Source: an uncultured Mycoplasmatota bacterium
GTDB taxonomy: Bacteria; Bacillota_I; Bacilli_A; RF39; UBA660
DNA length: 20,773 nt
Direction: 5' to 3'
NCBI GenBank assembly: GCA_947384645.1
Contig: CANDHX010000003.1
Coordinates: 1 to 20,773, forward strand
In this document: piece by piece, positions 7,345 through 14,490 of the stretch
Position numbering within the stretch: the first letter of the stretch is position 1
Layout of the letters: every line of letters begins with the position of its first letter
Notes under the pieces: model-generated
Database searches by the model: none
What the model was told of the DNA's origin: nothing
Seen by the model: only the letters and a program-made list of their open reading frames with translations
Translations under genes and position numbers: made by a program

Positions 7345-8412
7345 ATGAAGAAAAGCGTTATTCTAATATTTACTATTCTCTTCGCTTTTTTATTGGCTTT
7401 AACTGCAACGGGTTTATATATATATACCGATGGGCTTAAGCCAGTGAATAAAGATTCATATGAAAATATCACTTTTACAGTTAATAAAGGCAATACAACG
7501 TCGTCGATAATCAAAAATTTAAAAAAGGAAAACCTCATAAAAAACGATTTGGTTCTAAAAATATATGCAAAAATGAACCCTGGAAATTTGCAAGCAGGAA
7601 ATTATGTATTTTCTAAAGCGATGAGTGCTAAAGAGATATACGAAATATTGACACAAGGAAAGGCTACTTTTGATACAGTCTTCGTAACTTTTGTAGAGGG
7701 CAAAAGACTTACCTATATAGCGGATGTCATAAGTAAAAATTTTGAATTTACAAAAGATGAAGTCATGGCTAAATTAGACGATAAAGATTACGTAAAAAAA
7801 TTGATCGATAAATACGATTTTTTATCAGAAGATATCTTAAAAGAGGGCATTTATCATCCACTAGAAGGGTATCTTTTTCCCGATACTTATGAATTTTTAA
7901 AGACTGTTACATTAGAAGAAATTATCGAAAGGATGTTAGATAATACAGGAGTTAAATTATCTAAGTATGCATCTACTATCGAGAATTCTAAATATTCTTT
8001 ACATGAAATAGTTACCCTTGCTTCAATCGTAGAGTTAGAAGGTGCTAGAAGTAAAGAAAGAAGCGACGTAGCGAGCGTATTTTATAATCGTTTAGATAAA
8101 AATGTAAGCTTAGGTAGCGATGTGACGACGTATTATGCCGTCAATAAAGACTTCAGTAAGGATTTAACTTTGAGCGAACTCGCTTCTTGCAACGGTTACA
8201 ATACGAGAGGAACCTGCGTCAAAGGTTTGCCAATTGGTCCTATTGCGACATTTAGTGCTGTATCGCTTGATGCTGTTATTAATCCAAGTACTACTGATTA
8301 TATGTTTTTTGTAGCAGATAAAAACTGGAAAACTTATTTCAGCAAGACGAATGCCGAACACGAACAAATCGTCGCTAAATTAAAAAAAGACGGCCTTTGG
8401 TTCGTCTATTAA
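7345..8412 (+). CDS. mltG: Endolytic murein transglycosylase MltG
   Basis: A 355-aa protein of the YceG/MltG family, which cuts nascent glycan strands at the membrane and sets their length. A single N-terminal TM helix (about 4-27) anchors it with the domain outside. A LysM-like region spans about 40-110. The catalytic domain has HPLEGYLFPDTYEF (171-184), ASIVELEGARS (226-236), whose first Glu (E230) matches the catalytic Glu of E. coli MltG, VFYNRL (245-250) and GLPIGPIATFS (294-304). The ribosome binding site is weak and the gap to DUF1292 only 2 bases, so it is probably coupled. Last gene of the conserved operon; no hairpin follows before the next promoter. Confidence 0.95.
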   Translation: MKKSVILIFTILFAFLLALTATGLYIYTDGLKPVNKDSYENITFTVNKGNTTSSIIKNLKKENLIKNDLVLKIYAKMNPGNLQAGNYVFSKAMSAKEIYEILTQGKATFDTVFVTFVEGKRLTYIADVISKNFEFTKDEVMAKLDDKDYVKKLIDKYDFLSEDILKEGIYHPLEGYLFPDTYEFLKTVTLEEIIERMLDNTGVKLSKYASTIENSKYSLHEIVTLASIVELEGARSKERSDVASVFYNRLDKNVSLGSDVTTYYAVNKDFSKDLTLSELASCNGYNTRGTCVKGLPIGPIATFSAVSLDAVINPSTTDYMFFVADKNWKTYFSKTNAEHEQIVAKLKKDGLWFVY

Positions 8413-8420
8413 ATGACTAT

Positions 8421-8449
8421 TTGACATTATTTCTATATTGGAATACAAT
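8421..8449 (+). promoter_or_regulatory. Strong promoter of the 270-aa orphan gene
   Basis: -35 TTGACA (8421-8426, perfect), 17 bp, -10 TACAAT (8444-8449). It lies in the short space after mltG and marks the left edge of the inserted genes. Confidence 0.85.
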
Positions 8450-8479
8450 AAGTCTTACATAAAAAGGAGACGAATTCCG

Positions 8480-9292
8480 ATGAAAAGTTTATACGATTTT
8501 GAATTTTTAGTGAACGAAGTATTTTATAAATGTTGGCACATATTAGACTATATCGAGAAACATCCAGATATGAGTGAACTCGATAGATGTGCTATAAAAG
8601 CGACAATTATGGATGCTTTAGTATATAAAAAACTCATAGATCCGAATAGAGAATCACTAGATTTTGATAATCTCTGCATTCGAGATGATTTAAACCACTA
8701 TACTTATTGCGAACATCCCGATGTCTGTGGAATTCCTATTTGGATGAAAGAAAAGCTTAGAGAAAGAAGCGTAGTGATTTCGGCTGGATTACCAGTAACA
8801 CTATTTTTAGCTAAACCTGCTGGTTCTGTAAAGTATTGCTTGTATGACCCTAATACGGCTATAAGTACAATTTTCCCCGATGCTGTATTCTATGACGTAT
8901 TCCATATTTCGCCCAATAGAAATGTGAGAATAGATAATCCTCGCCCTTTTGTCGAAGTTGATATAGGAGGAGAAATGTATCTAGTCGACTCCTTATCTAA
9001 AAGAATATATAAGAGCAGTTTTTTTAAAGAGAGGTACGGTTTTGAGATAGTTAGCATGGGAAAGGTAAGCGAATTAGAAGGAGATAACTTGAAGACTTAT
9101 CAAAAACAAACCAGACCTCAGGACAATTTGGCAACTATGATTCCGTTTTTCGAAATGATACTAAATAATAGTGAACTTATGTCAGAATTGGCAGAAATGA
9201 AGTACGAATTTGAAGTTTGTCTTCGAAAAAATCCAGAAGCAGTTATAGAAGCAGATAAATTTAAAAAACAGATAGCTACAGGTTGTATTTGA
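8480..9292 (+). CDS. Hypothetical protein, 270 aa, unrecognised
   Basis: Start ATG 8480 is set by AAAAAGGAG at 8461-8469; an in-frame ATG at 8438 lies before the transcription start and is discarded. No signal peptide or TM helix: a cytoplasmic protein with eight cysteines spread along it. The N-terminal third is helical (YDFEFLVNEVFYKCWHILDY), the middle is beta-rich, with a P-F-V-E-V-D-I-G-G-E-M-Y-L-V-D segment at about 156-170, and the C-terminal third is helical and charged. That middle segment resembles the V-E-V...D end of papain/transglutaminase-like folds, but the expected His before it is replaced (P-R-P-F), so I do not assign that family. It has its own strong promoter and shares its terminator with the start signals of the next gene. 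I do not recognise this gene. Confidence 0.7.
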   Translation: MKSLYDFEFLVNEVFYKCWHILDYIEKHPDMSELDRCAIKATIMDALVYKKLIDPNRESLDFDNLCIRDDLNHYTYCEHPDVCGIPIWMKEKLRERSVVISAGLPVTLFLAKPAGSVKYCLYDPNTAISTIFPDAVFYDVFHISPNRNVRIDNPRPFVEVDIGGEMYLVDSLSKRIYKSSFFKERYGFEIVSMGKVSELEGDNLKTYQKQTRPQDNLATMIPFFEMILNNSELMSELAEMKYEFEVCLRKNPEAVIEADKFKKQIATGCI

Positions 9293-9317
9293 CAAGTAGA
9301 CATTTATATATTATAAT
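9289..9317 (+). promoter_or_regulatory. Consensus sigma-A promoter of the hydrolase-like gene
   Basis: TTGACA (9289-9294), exactly 17 bp, TATAAT (9312-9317): a perfect match at both boxes. The -35 overlaps the TGA stop of the upstream gene (9290-9292), and the predicted start at about 9324 falls at the end of the CCCCC arm of the next hairpin. Confidence 0.9.
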
Positions 9318-9343
9318 ATCCCCCAAATAAAGGGGGATTTTTT
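9318..9343 (+). terminator. Terminator whose 3' arm is the next gene's Shine-Dalgarno
   Basis: ATCCCCC (9318-9324) / GGGGGAT (9332-9338), loop AAATAAA, then TTTTT. It ends transcripts coming from the 270-aa gene. The GGGGG arm (9332-9336) is also the only ribosome binding site for ATG 9347, 10 bases on. Confidence 0.8.
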
Positions 9344-9346
9344 GAT

Positions 9347-10375
9347 ATGGGTACAGTGATACCGATTAAAAAGTGGAATTTAGATACGAATGAATGGGAC
9401 AAAGCAATTAGAACAGAGGATAGACTCAATGCTTTTTCGGTGGCTGCTTATGAAGATATAGTTAACACCATGCGCAGCAATAAATTCCATTATATATTGG
9501 TTGCATCCGGTTATAGGGTAGGAAATTTAACCAATAATCCTAAAAAAATATCGGATAGAAAAAATAATATGAATAAAGTCATAAATTTCTTTTCATCAAA
9601 AAGGGGAAACTATCGAATAGAGCAGATTTTAGTCGATAGGGATGCACCTTTGAGAGAACAAAGCGAAGCAATTGCATTATATATAGATGAACTAGCTCGC
9701 CAAAAGCAGGTTTCTTCTATTTCCTTTTTAGGCTTCTCTAAGTGTGGAGCAATAGGTGTAGACATGCTTAAATATTTTATGGATCCGAGAAGTTTTATAA
9801 AGACTCATATCTATTCCATATCTACTCCTTATACGGGCTCTTTAATTGCCTCTCCTTTGCTAATCGAAAGAAGAATAAAAGAAATTCTCGAATCTAGATT
9901 TGGAAAAAATGAGGCTACTAAAATGCTTCAGAAGAAATTGATGAGAATATATTATGCGAATTTTAGCAATTCTCACATGGATTTGGATATAGCCTTACCT
10001 AATGGCGTTAAAAGATGCATGGAAGAAGTATACGATGAAAGTTTTTTAAAAAACCTATTTTCACGAGAAAATATGGAGAAAATTCGCTTAGTAAACAGTT
10101 TTTTAAACATTTGTACATGTATAACTAGCGAAGTTAGAACGGGTGCTGTAAAATCGGCCGATTTCACGACCTTGGGATTGTGTCTTTTAGATGAGTACCT
10201 ACAAAAAGGCGAAAGCGACGGGATTGTTACTTTAAAAAGTCAACAAGAAATAACCTCGCATTCGAAAGTTAGAGAGTTGATAATACCAACTAGTCATAAC
10301 TCTTTAGGAAACGAATATGGAAGAACGATGATTTTAAAAGAAGTATCTAAAAACATAGATGGAAGAAGATTCTAA
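9347..10375 (+). CDS. Alpha/beta-hydrolase-like protein, 342 aa
   Basis: Cytoplasmic by sequence (no signal peptide, no TM). The centre has a strand-turn-helix S-I-S-F-L-G-F-S-K-C-G-A-I-G at about 124-137, with Ser131 in the nucleophile-elbow position; the elbow is G-x-S-x-C-G rather than the usual G-x-S-x-G. Late in the protein G-E-S-D-G-I-V-T-L-K-S-Q (Asp291) and I-P-T-S-H-N-S-L (His317) are laid out like the acid and base of a lipase/PGAP1-like triad. These three elements in order support an alpha/beta-hydrolase fold; the substrate is unknown. It follows the orphan gene and is joined by a TAATG overlap to the next, broken gene. Nothing in the conserved neighbourhood normally sits here. Confidence 0.6.
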   Translation: MGTVIPIKKWNLDTNEWDKAIRTEDRLNAFSVAAYEDIVNTMRSNKFHYILVASGYRVGNLTNNPKKISDRKNNMNKVINFFSSKRGNYRIEQILVDRDAPLREQSEAIALYIDELARQKQVSSISFLGFSKCGAIGVDMLKYFMDPRSFIKTHIYSISTPYTGSLIASPLLIERRIKEILESRFGKNEATKMLQKKLMRIYYANFSNSHMDLDIALPNGVKRCMEEVYDESFLKNLFSRENMEKIRLVNSFLNICTCITSEVRTGAVKSADFTTLGLCLLDEYLQKGESDGIVTLKSQQEITSHSKVRELIIPTSHNSLGNEYGRTMILKEVSKNIDGRRF

Positions 10376-10830
10376 TGGGCAAAGTTAAAATATATAAAGG
10401 TAAAGAAGTATTAAAACTCAGTTTAGCATATAAAATGTTTAAGATTATCAAAAGTAATAGAGATAATGAAGTTTTTAGTGAATGATTTTCGTTTACAATG
10501 CCAGATGAAAACGACTATTGTGCAGTAGGTAGTGGTTGGTTTATAGTTTATCGAGTTGACTCATATTGCATTTATATAAGTGTACTAGCAGCAACGGATG
10601 ACATGAACAAAGGTGTTAGAGCATTAGAAATGTTGAGTTTTTTTAAAGCGATGTTAAATAGATATAGAGGTCGTACATTTCATGCTGCAATGAACAAACA
10701 AAGTTTAAAAATTTATAAAAGTTTTTTAAAAAGAGACCTACTTCACGAAATTTATCAAGAAAAAAATGAAGATGAGGAGTTTAAAGATACCTACTTTGTA
10801 GCTGACTCCAGTTCTAATATAAAAAAATGA
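10375..10830 (+). pseudogene. Small acetyltransferase-like gene interrupted by an in-frame TGA
   Basis: ATG 10375 overlaps the stop of the hydrolase gene (TAATG) and runs 36 codons (MGKVKIYKGKEVLKL...) to TGA at 10483-10485. The same frame then continues without a further stop to TGA 10828-10830. The downstream part has an ATG at 10498 but no ribosome binding site before it (ATTTTCGTTTACA). Read as one, this is a protein of 151 residues whose second half (V-L-A-A-T-D-D-M-N-K-G-V-R-A-L-E-M...N-K-Q-S-L-K-I-Y-K-S-F-L) looks like the C-terminal half of a GNAT fold. The simplest reading is a TGG-to-TGA nonsense change. Alternatives: a sequencing error, or two separate small ORFs of 36 and 110 codons. 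Confidence 0.55.
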
Positions 10831-10867
10831 CGTATCTAATTGTATTCGATAAGAGACTCTTTAGAAT

Positions 10868-10896
10868 TTGATTTAAATCACTAACTATGCTATAAT
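10868..10896 (+). promoter_or_regulatory. Promoter of trmR-trhP1-trhP2
   Basis: TTGATT (10868-10873), 17 bp, TATAAT (10891-10896) with extended -10 TGC (10888-10890). GGTGA at 10906-10910 then serves ATG 10918. No convincing terminator separates it from the broken gene upstream. Confidence 0.85.
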
Positions 10897-10917
10897 ACTT
10901 TTGTTGGTGATTTTTAA

Positions 10918-11517
10918 ATGAAAGAAACTATTTTAGAAATGGAAAAATATGCCAAGGAAAAAAATGTTCCCATTATGGAAAAAGATTCAATTAAATTCAT
11001 AATGAAATATATCAAATTAAACGACGTTAAAAAAATATTAGAAATTGGAACTGCTATTGGATATAGCGGAATACTCATGGTAAGTGCTGGAGAAAATGTC
11101 GAGCTTACTACAATAGAACGTGATGAGAAAAGATATATGGAAGCCCTTAAAAATGTCAAAAAATGCGGTTTAGAAAAACAGATAGAAATAGTCTTTCAAG
11201 ATGCCCATGAGGTAAATCTAATAGGAAGAAGTTATGACCTCATTTTAATCGATGCTGCTAAAGCTCAAAATATAAAATTCTTTGAAAAGTTTTGCCATTA
11301 TTTAAATCCAAATGGCGTCATCATCTGCGATAATATCAATTTTCACGGATTAGTTGGACATAGAGACGAATCGATGTCCAAAAATTTGAACAGTTTAGTT
11401 GGTAAAATCGAAGACTTTATCGAATTTTTAAAGGCAAATAAGGAATATACGACGAAGTTTTACGATATCGGTGACGGTCTTAGCGTAAGTTATAAAAATA
11501 ATGATGAAAAAAGATAA
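10918..11517 (+). CDS. trmR: tRNA 5-hydroxyuridine methyltransferase TrmR (YrrM-like O-methyltransferase)
   Basis: A 199-aa class I SAM-dependent O-methyltransferase of the COG4122/YrrM type. Motif I is I-L-E-I-G-T-A-I-G-Y-S-G (40-51), the acidic ribose-binding residue is in T-I-E-R-D (65-69), and the metal-binding set is L-I-D-A-A-K (110-115) plus C-D-N-I (137-140). In B. subtilis YrrM (TrmR) methylates 5-hydroxyuridine at wobble position 34 of tRNA to 5-methoxyuridine. The adjacent U32-family pair that makes the hydroxyl group strongly supports this substrate over a small-molecule catechol-type one. Its 3' end overlaps trhP1 by 17 bases. Confidence 0.85.
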   Translation: MKETILEMEKYAKEKNVPIMEKDSIKFIMKYIKLNDVKKILEIGTAIGYSGILMVSAGENVELTTIERDEKRYMEALKNVKKCGLEKQIEIVFQDAHEVNLIGRSYDLILIDAAKAQNIKFFEKFCHYLNPNGVIICDNINFHGLVGHRDESMSKNLNSLVGKIEDFIEFLKANKEYTTKFYDIGDGLSVSYKNNDEKR

Positions 11518-12298
11518 AATACTTTTGAATATAAGCAAAATAGAGGATTTATCGTACTATCTAAAGTTAGGGATTTCTAACTTTCTTTTTCCGCTTAAAG
11601 GCTATTCTATGGGGTATAGCGAATTCGATTTAGAAGAAATAGCAAATGCTAAAGTGAGATGTTATGTCCTTTTAAATAGACTTTTAAAAAGCGAAGAAAT
11701 CGATGAGGTAGCAAAATTAGAATTTCCAGAAAACGTCTTGGGATTTATAGTCGAGGATGTCGGTATTTATTATGCTCTAAAGGATAGAAATTATGAAATA
11801 TTTCTCTATCAAAATCATCTAAATAACAACTTTAGAACTGTCAATTTTTGGTTAAAATATTTCGATAGCGTGGTTCTTTCTAGCGATATAACCAAAGAGG
11901 AAGTCGAAAGTATCGTAAGTAAGGCTAGTAAGCCTTTAGTAATGAAGGTTTTAGAGTATCCAATGATTATGTATTCGAGACGAACTTTGGTAAGCAATTA
12001 CGAGCATCATTACAGCTTACCTAGTAAGAAAGAGTTAAATATCAAAGAAGAAAAAGCCAATATAGATTTTTTCTTGAAGGAAAACGAATATGGAACAGCA
12101 GTATTCGACAATCACTTATTAGACTTACGCAATGAGGTGGAAAGTCTTAATAGTGATAATATAAGATTTTACTATATGGATACTCATTTTTTAGATAAAA
12201 ATATCGTCTTTAGAGCTATCGAAGGAAGAGAGTTGGATAATACGACAACGGGCTTTTTTTCTAAAAAAACGGTCTATAGAATAGGGGATCTGAAATGA
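11501..12298 (+). CDS. trhP1: TrhP1-like U32 family protein (YrrN), tRNA hydroxylation partner
   Basis: A 265-aa protein of the peptidase U32 superfamily, shorter than the roughly 300 aa of B. subtilis YrrN, and with only one Cys, so it cannot carry the iron-sulfur cluster of its partner. The diagnostic stretch is K-V-L-E-Y-P-M-I-M-Y-S-R-R-T-L-V-S-N-Y. In B. subtilis yrrN and yrrO are both required for prephenate-dependent formation of 5-hydroxyuridine in tRNA. Two adjacent ATGs (11501, 11504) are possible starts, both inside trmR; no clear ribosome binding site, which fits translational coupling. ATGA overlap with trhP2. The N-terminal barrel is poorly conserved by eye, so the call rests partly on position. 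Confidence 0.8.
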   Translation: MMKKDKILLNISKIEDLSYYLKLGISNFLFPLKGYSMGYSEFDLEEIANAKVRCYVLLNRLLKSEEIDEVAKLEFPENVLGFIVEDVGIYYALKDRNYEIFLYQNHLNNNFRTVNFWLKYFDSVVLSSDITKEEVESIVSKASKPLVMKVLEYPMIMYSRRTLVSNYEHHYSLPSKKELNIKEEKANIDFFLKENEYGTAVFDNHLLDLRNEVESLNSDNIRFYYMDTHFLDKNIVFRAIEGRELDNTTTGFFSKKTVYRIGDLK

Positions 12299-13479
12299 TA
12301 GAATTGCTTAGTCCTGCCGGAGATAAAGAAAGATTAAAATTCGCTTGTCTATACGGAGCTGATGCCATTTATTTAGGGGGCAAAAGTTTTGGGTTGCGAG
12401 CTAATGCGACGAATTTTACTAATGAAGAGTTGAAATCTAGCATCGAATATGCCCACAGCATAGGTAAGAAGGTTTATGTAACTGTCAATATCGTCTTTCA
12501 CGACGAAGATTTAGAAGGTTTAAAGGAGTATTTAGAATTTTTAAGCGAAATAAAAGCAGATGCTATAATTGTATCCGACCCCGTGGTAATAGAAGTTTTA
12601 AAAGAAAATTCTATCGATTTAGAAGTACATATCTCTACACAAGCAAGCATACTCAATGAAAAAGCTGCTCTATTTTATAAAGAAATAGGAGCAAAACGCA
12701 TAGTTTTAGCTAGAGAAGCTGATAGAGAAGAAATCAAAAGAATTAAAGAGTGCACTGATTTGGATTTGGAATGTTTCATTCAAGGGGCCATGTGTACTTC
12801 GATGAGTGGAAGATGCGTGCTATCTAATTATGCTACTAATAGGGATGCCAATAGGGGCGGATGTGCTCAAGTTTGTAGGTGGATATTTAAAGACCAGGAT
12901 GATCACGAATTCGAGATGATGCCCAAAGATTTAAATATGATAGAAAACATAGAAGATATGATAAATATAGGTGTCAATTCTTTTAAAATAGAAGGAAGAA
13001 TGCGTTCTATATATTATATAGCTACAGTCTTACATACTTATAGAGGAATAATCGATAAGTGTATAAATAAAGAATTAAAAAAAGAATATATCGATTATGG
13101 TTTACATATCATAAATAGGGTAGCGAATAGGGAATCTGTGAGCCAGTTTTATAAAGTTCTACCTAAAAGTGAAGAACAGTATTGGAATGGGCGAACAGAA
13201 GAATCTAATCAGGACTTTCTAGGCTTGGTATTATCTTCTACCGATAGTGTCGCCAAGATTGAGGTTAGAAACTACTTTAAAGTTGGAGATGTCGTCCAAA
13301 TATTCGGCCCTTCGATGAAAACTATCGAATTTACAATAGATAAAATAACTTCTTTAGACAAAGAAGAAATATCGGTTTGCAATCACCCAAAAGACATAGT
13401 TTTAATACAAGTTCCAAAGAAATGTGAAGAAATGTCTATGATGCGAGTAAAAGTATTTGACATTTGTGACGATTTTTAG
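12295..13479 (+). CDS. trhP2: TrhP2, U32 family prephenate-dependent tRNA uridine(34) hydroxylase
   Basis: A 394-aa U32 protein beginning M-I-E-L-L-S-P-A-G-D, the family start. The signature F-I-Q-G-A-M-C-T-S-M-S-G-R-C (161-174) and N-R-G-G-C-A-Q-V-C-R (186-195) supplies the Cys ligands for a [4Fe-4S] cluster, and F-K-I-E-G-R-M-R (230-237) is conserved further on. A C-terminal beta domain (about 300-394) is typical of the longer members. Although annotated as peptidases, characterised relatives act in RNA hydroxylation (TrhP on tRNA U34, RlhA on 23S rRNA); the trmR-trhP1 context points to tRNA. It starts on the trhP1 stop (ATGA). In Bacillus udk comes next; here greA does, with the greA promoter inside the last codons. 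Confidence 0.9.
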   Translation: MIELLSPAGDKERLKFACLYGADAIYLGGKSFGLRANATNFTNEELKSSIEYAHSIGKKVYVTVNIVFHDEDLEGLKEYLEFLSEIKADAIIVSDPVVIEVLKENSIDLEVHISTQASILNEKAALFYKEIGAKRIVLAREADREEIKRIKECTDLDLECFIQGAMCTSMSGRCVLSNYATNRDANRGGCAQVCRWIFKDQDDHEFEMMPKDLNMIENIEDMINIGVNSFKIEGRMRSIYYIATVLHTYRGIIDKCINKELKKEYIDYGLHIINRVANRESVSQFYKVLPKSEEQYWNGRTEESNQDFLGLVLSSTDSVAKIEVRNYFKVGDVVQIFGPSMKTIEFTIDKITSLDKEEISVCNHPKDIVLIQVPKKCEEMSMMRVKVFDICDDF

Positions 13480-13485
13480 TATTAT
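13457..13485 (+). promoter_or_regulatory. greA promoter overlapping the end of trhP2
   Basis: TTGACA (13457-13462) inside the trhP2 coding sequence, 17 bp, TATTAT (13480-13485) starting on the base after the trhP2 stop. The leader to ATG 13554 would be about 60 bases. TTGAAA at 13495 has no -10 at a workable distance. Confidence 0.75.
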
Positions 13486-13553
13486 TATGTGGGCTTGAAA
13501 ACCGAGGTAATTTTAAAAACATATTATAAAGAATGAAAGAGTGAGAATATATA

Positions 13554-14021
13554 ATGTCAAAAAAAGAATGCTTAATGACAGCAGAAGGTTTTTTAAACCT
13601 AGAAGAAGAATTAAATGAGTTGAAGACGGTTAAAAGACCTCAAGTTATAGAAGCTATAAAAGATGCTCGAGCACAAGGGGATTTATCTGAGAATGCCGAC
13701 TATGATGCAGCGAGGAACGACCAAGCTGAACTAGAGGCGAGAATAAAAGAACTAGAATACATGATAGACCATGCGAAAATAATCGAAGCTTCCGAGAAAG
13801 GCGTCGTCGGTTTAGGTTCTACGATTACTATAAACTATGTAGATGACGATGAAGAAGAAGAATATAAAATCGTCGGTTCTCTAGAAGCAAATCCTTTTGA
13901 AAATAGAATATCGAACGAATCTCCTATCGGAAAAGCAGTTTTGAATAAAAAAGTTGGAGACATTGTAAGCGTCGAGAGTCCTAATGGAAACTATGACGTT
14001 AAAATAGTTGCAATAAACTAA
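13554..14021 (+). CDS. greA: Transcription elongation factor GreA
   Basis: 155 aa. The N-terminal coiled coil (about 8-78), which reaches into the RNA polymerase secondary channel, has the conserved tip A-R-A-Q-G-D-L-S-E-N-A-D-Y, with the acidic residues that help the polymerase cleave backtracked RNA. The C-terminal FKBP-like domain contains I-V-G-S-L-E-A-N-P and S-N-E-S-P-I-G-K-A-V-L, both family hallmarks. Single-gene unit with its own promoter and terminator. The place behind trhP2 matches the Bacillus order with udk missing. Confidence 0.97.
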   Translation: MSKKECLMTAEGFLNLEEELNELKTVKRPQVIEAIKDARAQGDLSENADYDAARNDQAELEARIKELEYMIDHAKIIEASEKGVVGLGSTITINYVDDDEEEEYKIVGSLEANPFENRISNESPIGKAVLNKKVGDIVSVESPNGNYDVKIVAIN

Positions 14022-14039
14022 AAATAGTAATTAAAAGAA

Positions 14040-14068
14040 TAGACCAATGGGTCTTTTTTTGTTATAAT
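14040..14068 (+). promoter_or_regulatory. nusB promoter overlapping the greA terminator
   Basis: TATAAT (14063-14068) with extended TGT in front; 17 bp upstream is TAGACC (14040-14045), a four-of-six -35 that is the 5' arm of the terminator stem. AGGTGA at about 14075-14080 then precedes ATG 14088. Confidence 0.6.
14041..14060 (+). terminator. greA terminator
   Basis: AGACC (14041-14045) / GGTCT (14050-14054), loop AATG, then seven T. It overlaps the -35 region of the nusB promoter. Confidence 0.8.
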
Positions 14069-14087
14069 TTTTATAGGTGATTTTTTT

Positions 14088-14489
14088 ATGCAAGCGACCA
14101 GAAGTGAATTACGGATAAAAATTATGACTATACTTTATCAAATCGACATTTATAAACAAGGGAATATTTCTTTTGAAATAGATGACGTCATAAAAGAAAA
14201 TGTCGAGGTCGAAAACGAATTTGTCAAAGAGATAGTATACGGAGTTAATACCTATTATGACGAACTTAACGAGTTAGCTGATAAGTATTTGGACAATTGG
14301 AGCATAAAACGGCTAGATAAAACTGGTGCTAGCATTTTGAGAATGGGTCTTTATGAATTGAAATATACCGAAACTCCTCCTATAGTAATAATTAACGAGG
14401 CTATCGAGCTTGCTAAAAAGTATTCAGATGATGCTGTTCGAAAGATGATTAATGCAGTTTTAGATAAATACGTCAAGGAAAACGAGTGA
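14088..14489 (+). CDS. nusB: Transcription antitermination factor NusB
   Basis: 133 aa, all-helical. Starts with R-S-E-L-R-I-K-I-M-T-I-L-Y-Q, the RNA-binding N-terminal helix of the family, and ends with the conserved R-L-D-K-T-G-A-S-I-L-R-M-G-L-Y-E-L...T-P-P-I-V-I-I-N-E-A-I-E-L-A-K-K-Y. NusB binds boxA with NusE (S10) and supports rRNA transcription. It is followed by xseA with a single base between stop and start; folD, which lies between them in Bacillus, is absent. Confidence 0.95.
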   Translation: MQATRSELRIKIMTILYQIDIYKQGNISFEIDDVIKENVEVENEFVKEIVYGVNTYYDELNELADKYLDNWSIKRLDKTGASILRMGLYELKYTETPPIVIINEAIELAKKYSDDAVRKMINAVLDKYVKENE

Positions 14490-14490
14490 A

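Noticed and set aside
8438..8480. 14-residue N-terminal extension of the orphan protein
   Set aside because: The upstream ATG overlaps the promoter spacer and -10; the AAAAAGGAG and transcription start fit ATG 8480.
10483..10485. TGA recoded as Trp or selenocysteine
   Set aside because: ireB, ruvX, nusB and others end in TGA at the family-expected end, conserved Trp codons are TGG, and no SECIS-like stem follows the codon closely.
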